A stretch of DNA of 9,162 nucleotides from Methanoprimaticola sp047501175 (GTDB taxonomy: Archaea; Thermoplasmatota; Thermoplasmata; Methanomassiliicoccales; Methanomethylophilaceae). The notes under the pieces were generated by a model. The model ran no database searches, was not told the origin of the DNA, and was given only the letters and a program-made list of their open reading frames with translations. Location of the stretch: NCBI RefSeq assembly GCF_047501175.1, contig NZ_JBEQWH010000019.1, positions 1-9,162 of the forward strand, in the 5' to 3' direction. How positions within the stretch are numbered: position 1 is the first letter of the stretch; the number at the start of each line of letters is the position of its first letter. Of this stretch, positions 5,740-9,162 are shown piece by piece. The position numbers were made by a program, and so were the translations under genes.

Positions 5740-7191
5740 TCACGAGCCGGAGCCGAGTGCCTTGATCCTCTCGATGATGGAATCTATCATCCCGTGGGTG
5801 AGGTTGGGGTTCAGAAGGGTGAACTTCAGCATCACCCTCCCGTCCTTGACGGTCTGGCCGATGACGGTCCCCTCCGATAGGAGGAGCCGTCTCACCCTCT
5901 TGTTGAGCTCGTCGCCGCCGACCAGGGCGAAGACCACCGAGGACATCTCGGGTTCCACCGGGACGATGAAGTCCCTGTCCGAGGAGATCCTCCCGTAGAA
6001 GTAGGAGGCGTTGCCCACAGCGGTGTCGATGATCCTCCCGAACCCGTCCATGCCCCGGGTCTGGAACGCCATGTACACCTTCAGGGCGTCGAAGCGACGC
6101 GTCGTCTGCATGGACTTCCCGACCAGGTTGATGTATCCGTCCTCCTCGTCCTCCTCGCGGTTGAGGTAGTCCGCGTGGAGCTCGAAGCATCTCAGCAGCT
6201 CCGCATCCCTGACGAGGATGGCGGAACAGGATATGGGCATCAGGAACATCTTGTGGAAGTCCACGGTGATGGAATCGCAGAGGGACAGGGCGGACACCCG
6301 GTCCCTGTACCGTTCGCTCATGATCAGTCCGGAGCCGTAGGCGGCATCGCCGTGGAGGTGCATACCGAAGCGGTCGCACAGCCTCCTCATCCCCGCCGCG
6401 TCGTCTATGGAGCCGAAATCGGTGGTCCCGAAGGTCGCCACCGCACAGTACGGGAGGAGCCCGGATGCCACGTCCTCCTCGAGCATCCTATCGAACGCCG
6501 CGAGGTCGATCCTGCACCTGTCGTCGACCGGTATCTTCCGGACGGCCGCATAGCCCATCCCGAGGATGTGGCTGGCCTTGTCCATCGAGAAGTGCGAGAT
6601 CTCCGAGGTGTAGACGCGCAGCTTCCCGGATTCCGGGGGGAGCCCGTCCATCTTGACGTCCCACCCCAGCCTCTCCATGCAGTACCAGTCGCGGGCGGCG
6701 ACGATGGCGGAGATGTTGGATTGGGACCCGCCGGAGGTGAAGCAGCCGTCCGAGGTCCCCTCCGGCAGGCCGAAGAGTCTCGCGAGCCCGCGGACCATGC
6801 TCTCCTCCAGCTCCGTGGCGGCGGGGCCCTGGTCCCAGCTGTCCATGCTGTCGTTGAAGCAGGATATGATCAGCTCGGAGCATATGGTCTCCGTGAGCAC
6901 GGGGGAGTGCAGGTGGGGCATGTAGCTGGTGGACCAGGTGCGCAGGAGGTGCGGGAGGATGACCTCCTCCGTATCCTTCAGCACGGCCTCGAACCCCCTC
7001 CCGTGCTCGGGGAGGAATCCCAGTCCGTTAACCTTGTCCCTCAGGTCCTGGGGTTCGATCCCCGAGAACGCGCTTCCGTCGGAGAAGGAGCGGAAGACGG
7101 AGGCGAGGGTCTCGCGGATCATCTCCGAGAACCTCTCCCGCACGTCCTCGGACTCGGAGAGCAGCAGGGGTTCAGTTGCGGTATCTTTCAT
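5740..7191 (-). CDS. ddc: L-2,4-diaminobutyrate decarboxylase (PLP group II)
   Basis: A 483-aa pyridoxal-phosphate decarboxylase of the group II (glutamate/aromatic/diaminobutyrate) family, normal length. Visible are the phosphate-binding stretch GTSDGCFTSGGSQSN (145-159), H200 in SEISHFS (ring stacking), D282 in HLHGDAAYGSG (pyridine nitrogen), and the PLP lysine K314 in VDFHKMFLMPISCSA. The HK-x5-P-x-SCSA pattern, and above all the partner gene, favour 2,4-diaminobutyrate, giving 1,3-diaminopropane plus CO2, over glutamate, tyrosine or aspartate as substrate. Its ATG lies inside the last codons of the aminotransferase (20-nt overlap), so translation is probably coupled. GAGGGA about 5-10 nt upstream of the ATG could serve as a Shine-Dalgarno. 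The substrate is an inference from context; the fold and catalysis are well supported. Confidence 0.85.
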   Translation of the reverse strand: MKDTATEPLLLSESEDVRERFSEMIRETLASVFRSFSDGSAFSGIEPQDLRDKVNGLGFLPEHGRGFEAVLKDTEEVILPHLLRTWSTSYMPHLHSPVLTETICSELIISCFNDSMDSWDQGPAATELEESMVRGLARLFGLPEGTSDGCFTSGGSQSNISAIVAARDWYCMERLGWDVKMDGLPPESGKLRVYTSEISHFSMDKASHILGMGYAAVRKIPVDDRCRIDLAAFDRMLEEDVASGLLPYCAVATFGTTDFGSIDDAAGMRRLCDRFGMHLHGDAAYGSGLIMSERYRDRVSALSLCDSITVDFHKMFLMPISCSAILVRDAELLRCFELHADYLNREEDEEDGYINLVGKSMQTTRRFDALKVYMAFQTRGMDGFGRIIDTAVGNASYFYGRISSDRDFIVPVEPEMSSVVFALVGGDELNKRVRRLLLSEGTVIGQTVKDGRVMLKFTLLNPNLTHGMIDSIIERIKALGSGS

Positions 7192-8515
7192 CGACTTCCC
7201 TCACGACCTTCTCGAATATCGTCATTGCGGCATTGATATCGGCATCGGAGATGTTGAGGGCGCAGAGGCACCTCATGACGGAGCCGTTGCGACCTCCCTT
7301 CTCCATGATGAACCCGTTCTCGAAGCACCCTCTCTGCACCAGGGTTGCGACCTTCCCGCTTGGCTCGGGGACCCCCATCAGGTCGAGGGGACCGTTCGGG
7401 TCGATGAACTCCACGCCGAACATCAGCCCCCTCCCGCGGACATCCCCGATGATGGAGACCTCCTGCTGGAGCCTGCGGATGCGGTCCATCATCATATCGC
7501 CCTTCCTGGAGACCTCGGCGAGGAACCCGGGGTCGCCGACTCTCCTCATGACGACGATCCCCGAGGCCATCGCGAGCTGGTTCCCGCGGAAGGTCCCCGC
7601 GTGCGCGCCGGGGCCCCATGCGTCGAGGTCCCTGTCGTAGACGACGACGGACAGGGGCTGCGACCCCCCGATGGCCTTCGAGATGAGGATGACGTCGGGG
7701 ACGATGCCGGCGTGCTCGAAGGCGAACATCCTCCCGGAACGGCCCATCCCGGACTGGATCTCGTCGCAGATCAGGGGGATCCCGAGCTCCTTGGTGATCC
7801 TGCGCACGGCCTGCAGGAACTCCACGGGCGCGGGCACGACCCCTCCCTCTCCCTGGATGGGCTCGATGATGACTGCAGCGGGTCTGGTGACCCCGCTCTC
7901 GGGGTCCTTCAGGAGCCGTTCGAGATAGTTGATGCACGCTCTGGTCCCCGCCTCCCCGCCGATTCCCATCGGGCAGCGGTAGGAGTACGGGTAGGGCATG
8001 AACTGGACTCCGGGCATGACGTTGGCGACGCGGTCCTTGGCGTTGCAGTTCCCCGTGAGCGCCATGGCGCCGTGCCCCATCCCGTGGTACCCTCCGGAGA
8101 ACGCTATGACGGTGCTCCTCCCGGTGGCGGTCTTGCAGAGCTTTATGGCCGCATCGGTGGCATCTGTCCCGGACGGGGAGCAGAACTGCACCTTCGCGCG
8201 GGATGCCATCCCTTTAGGGAGGATGGAGAACAGGGTCTCCACGAACATGTCCTTCAGGGGGGTTGCGAGGTCGAGTGCATGGAGGGCGGCACCGGACTGT
8301 ATGAGGTCGACCATGGCCGCGTTGATCTCATCGTCATTATGTCCGAGGGCGAGGGTCCCCGCGCCGTTGAGGAAGTCGAGGTACTTGTTCCCCTCGACGT
8401 CCTCGATCCAGGACCCTTTGGCGGATGCTATGGCGAGGGGGAACCTGCGAGGGTAGCTTCTTGCAGAGGATTCGTACTCTGCCTGGTGATCGGTATAGTA
8501 CAGATTCGAGTGCAT
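7172..8515 (-). CDS. dat: Diaminobutyrate--2-oxoglutarate aminotransferase
   Basis: A 447-aa class III (ornithine/omega-amino acid type) PLP aminotransferase that would convert aspartate 4-semialdehyde plus glutamate into L-2,4-diaminobutyrate and 2-oxoglutarate. The N-terminus YESSARSYPRRFPLAI (14-29) followed by GAGTLALGHN (51-60) is typical of EctB/Dat enzymes. PLP-site elements are SPSGTDATDAAIK (113-125), GGYHG (141-145), E218, DEIQSGMGR (251-259), the Schiff-base lysine K280 in ISKAIGG, and GTFRGNQ (307-313). The start at 8515 is chosen because the family begins here. The frame stays open 76 codons further upstream, but that extension is AT-rich, unlike the family, and runs through a T8 tract. 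There is no Shine-Dalgarno. No ectA/ectC or siderophore genes are next to it; the decarboxylase follows with overlap, pointing to 1,3-diaminopropane as product. Confidence 0.9.
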   Translation of the reverse strand: MHSNLYYTDHQAEYESSARSYPRRFPLAIASAKGSWIEDVEGNKYLDFLNGAGTLALGHNDDEINAAMVDLIQSGAALHALDLATPLKDMFVETLFSILPKGMASRAKVQFCSPSGTDATDAAIKLCKTATGRSTVIAFSGGYHGMGHGAMALTGNCNAKDRVANVMPGVQFMPYPYSYRCPMGIGGEAGTRACINYLERLLKDPESGVTRPAAVIIEPIQGEGGVVPAPVEFLQAVRRITKELGIPLICDEIQSGMGRSGRMFAFEHAGIVPDVILISKAIGGSQPLSVVVYDRDLDAWGPGAHAGTFRGNQLAMASGIVVMRRVGDPGFLAEVSRKGDMMMDRIRRLQQEVSIIGDVRGRGLMFGVEFIDPNGPLDLMGVPEPSGKVATLVQRGCFENGFIMEKGGRNGSVMRCLCALNISDADINAAMTIFEKVVREVDERYRN

Positions 8516-8600
8516 TGGAAAGGGGATTTTCACAACGTAAAAAAAACATTCGTCTAATAGAACCGCAAATGATTGGATGATTAACAACAATACGTAGTAA
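8516..8600 (-). promoter_or_regulatory. AT-rich upstream region of the diaminobutyrate operon
   Basis: This sequence is clearly more AT-rich than the genes beside it. On the minus strand a run of eight T (8546-8539) lies 24-31 nt before the ATG at 8515, the position of a TATA box for a leaderless message. CTATTAG a little further upstream (about 8553-8559) is an alternative box. No riboswitch-like fold is apparent. Confidence 0.4.
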
Positions 8601-8850
8601 AGGTTGGTGAAATGTTGCAAGCGATCGATCCCGAGAATCGGACTTCGGAAACACGACGGACATAGAGCAGAAACGGTGGCGGTATCAAAAGCGACCTTCA
8701 TCGTGCACAGATGACGAACCAGGTTCGAGAACAGCCAACCCAATCATTCACACATGCTTCTTTGCGATGAGCTTCAATTATCTGCGATGGTCAGGGGCAT
8801 TGGGCGCAGGCGCATCCGGCCCTGACAGCACCGTCTGGCAACCCTTCCTC

Positions 8851-8861
8851 CTTATTTAAAC
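8851..8861 (+). promoter_or_regulatory. Strong TATA-like box
   Basis: CTTATTTAAAC is the best archaeal TATA match in the window. Read on the plus strand it predicts a start near 8882-8885, about 55 nt before the structured element at 8938-9062, and so could drive that RNA. Read on the minus strand (TTTAAATAAG) it would start a transcript near 8827 with a leader of about 310 nt ahead of the aminotransferase. The sequence alone does not decide between them. Confidence 0.45.
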
Positions 8862-8937
8862 CCGCTGTCCCGGCGGAACCGTGCTCCCATCTCGAGAGCC
8901 CTGTCCGTAAAGTCCGATCCGTATCAGGGAGGGTGTG

Positions 8938-9062
8938 GGGTGGTGTCGCAGCATCGGCCCGTTCGGGGGGAGAGCCCCTAGCGTAAGACGGGGACGCGGC
9001 GGAATACACATGCTAAGGCCGTTCCCCGGATTGCGATACTGTCTTCCGATGCTGACGACACC
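8938..9062 (+). ncRNA. Candidate structured RNA, copy B
   Basis: Second copy of the element at 1711-1835, same orientation, same fold. The closing helix joins 8943-8957 to 9046-9061 with one bulged A (9055). Two GC hairpins follow (8958-8978). AAGAC/GTCTT (8985-8989 with 9041-9045) pairs perfectly where copy A needs a G.U. The long hairpin (8989-8994 with 9023-9028, then 8997-9000 with 9018-9021) is one G-C pair shorter than in copy A, with a base missing on each side. The 17-nt loop (9001-9017) is identical. Compensated differences include A8950-T9053 (G-C in A) and T8954-A9049 (U.G in A). No gene follows within the window, so it reads as a stand-alone RNA rather than a leader. Confidence 0.6.
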
Positions 9063-9095
9063 ATGGGGGACCGCCCCTTCGCATCGGGACGGGTG

Positions 9096-9150
9096 ATTAC
9101 TGTAATGGGTCCGGGGCCACCCCGCCCGGGGGGGCCCCGCCGCGCCCCGG
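9096..9150. other. Short dyad and GC-rich hairpin region at the window end
   Basis: The dyad ATTAC-T-GTAAT (9096-9106) is followed by an extremely GC-rich block in which CCGGGGC (9111-9117) can pair with GCCCCGG (9144-9150), with further pairing inside. It may end the transcript of the structured RNA or belong to a following gene outside the window. Confidence 0.3.
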
Positions 9151-9162
9151 GTTGGCTTCAGG

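Larger units (their letters stand above)
8516..8937. other. Spacer between the operon and the second structured element
   Basis: About 420 bp without a convincing gene. From 8516 to about 8780 it is AT-rich, with only a small CCGA/TCGG hairpin (8632-8642) noted. A longer hairpin, GTCAGGG/CCCTGAC (8790-8796 with 8820-8826), encloses GC-rich sequence. The TATA-like box at 8851-8861 follows, then a CCCTG/CAGGG pairing (about 8899-8928) leading into the structured element. Confidence 0.5.

Noticed and set aside
7049..7062. GGGGTTCGATCCCC, a perfect tRNA T-arm lookalike
   Set aside because: It lies inside the decarboxylase coding sequence, and no acceptor, D or anticodon arm can be built around it.
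8718..8735. GGTTCGAGAAC resembling a tRNA T-loop
   Set aside because: The flanking bases do not form a T-stem and there is no cloverleaf.
8791..9009. Minus-strand frame sharing PSYARGSPPERADAATPP with a frame over the first RNA element
   Set aside because: The shared peptide is explained by DNA identity of the two structured elements. The copies differ by a single-base indel and by pair-preserving changes rather than synonymous ones, and the surrounding peptides are unrelated.

Overview
The window most likely comes from a methanogenic Thermoplasmata archaeon (Methanomassiliicoccales or a relative). This is inferred from four things: Arg codons dominated by AGG with frequent ATA for Ile; TATA-like boxes about 27-30 nt before ATG codons that lack a Shine-Dalgarno; tandem AAA-ATPase-like/PD-(D/E)XK (DUF1703 type) genes, which I recall being abundant in that order; and long structured intergenic spacers. 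No rRNA, tRNA or phylogenetic marker is present, so the assignment is tentative.

Layout. (1) 124-1332 (+): a 12-TM major facilitator transporter, probably leaderless, followed by a perfect 10-bp GNRA-capped hairpin. (2) 1333-2253: a spacer of about 0.9 kb with no convincing gene. It holds tandem decamers, an AT-rich dyad and, at 1711-1835, a structured element. (3) 2254-3891 and 4002-5639 (+): two tandem, gap-free alignable 545-aa AAA-ATPase-like/PD-(D/E)XK proteins. Their ends are nearly identical and their centres about 48% identical. Copy 1 has lost several family motif residues, including the nuclease lysine; copy 2 keeps them. (4) 5640-5739: a convergent spacer with three hairpins. (5) 8515-5740 (-): a two-gene operon, a diaminobutyrate--2-oxoglutarate aminotransferase followed with a 20-nt overlap by an L-2,4-diaminobutyrate decarboxylase. 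Together they would turn aspartate semialdehyde into 1,3-diaminopropane. (6) 8516-9162: an AT-rich upstream region, a strong TATA-like box, a second copy of the structured element (8938-9062), and a very GC-rich end.

The most unusual item is the pair of about 125-nt elements at 1711-1835 and 8938-9062. They are about 90% identical, lie in the same orientation, and differ largely by changes that preserve base pairing (G-C to A-U, G.U to A-U, and loss of one base on each side of a stem). They share an invariant 17-nt apical loop and match no RNA family I recognise. They look like copies of an undescribed structured RNA, and they bracket the ATPase/nuclease pair and the diamine operon. The second notable item is the mosaic ATPase/nuclease pair, which looks like gene conversion at the ends around a diversified core.
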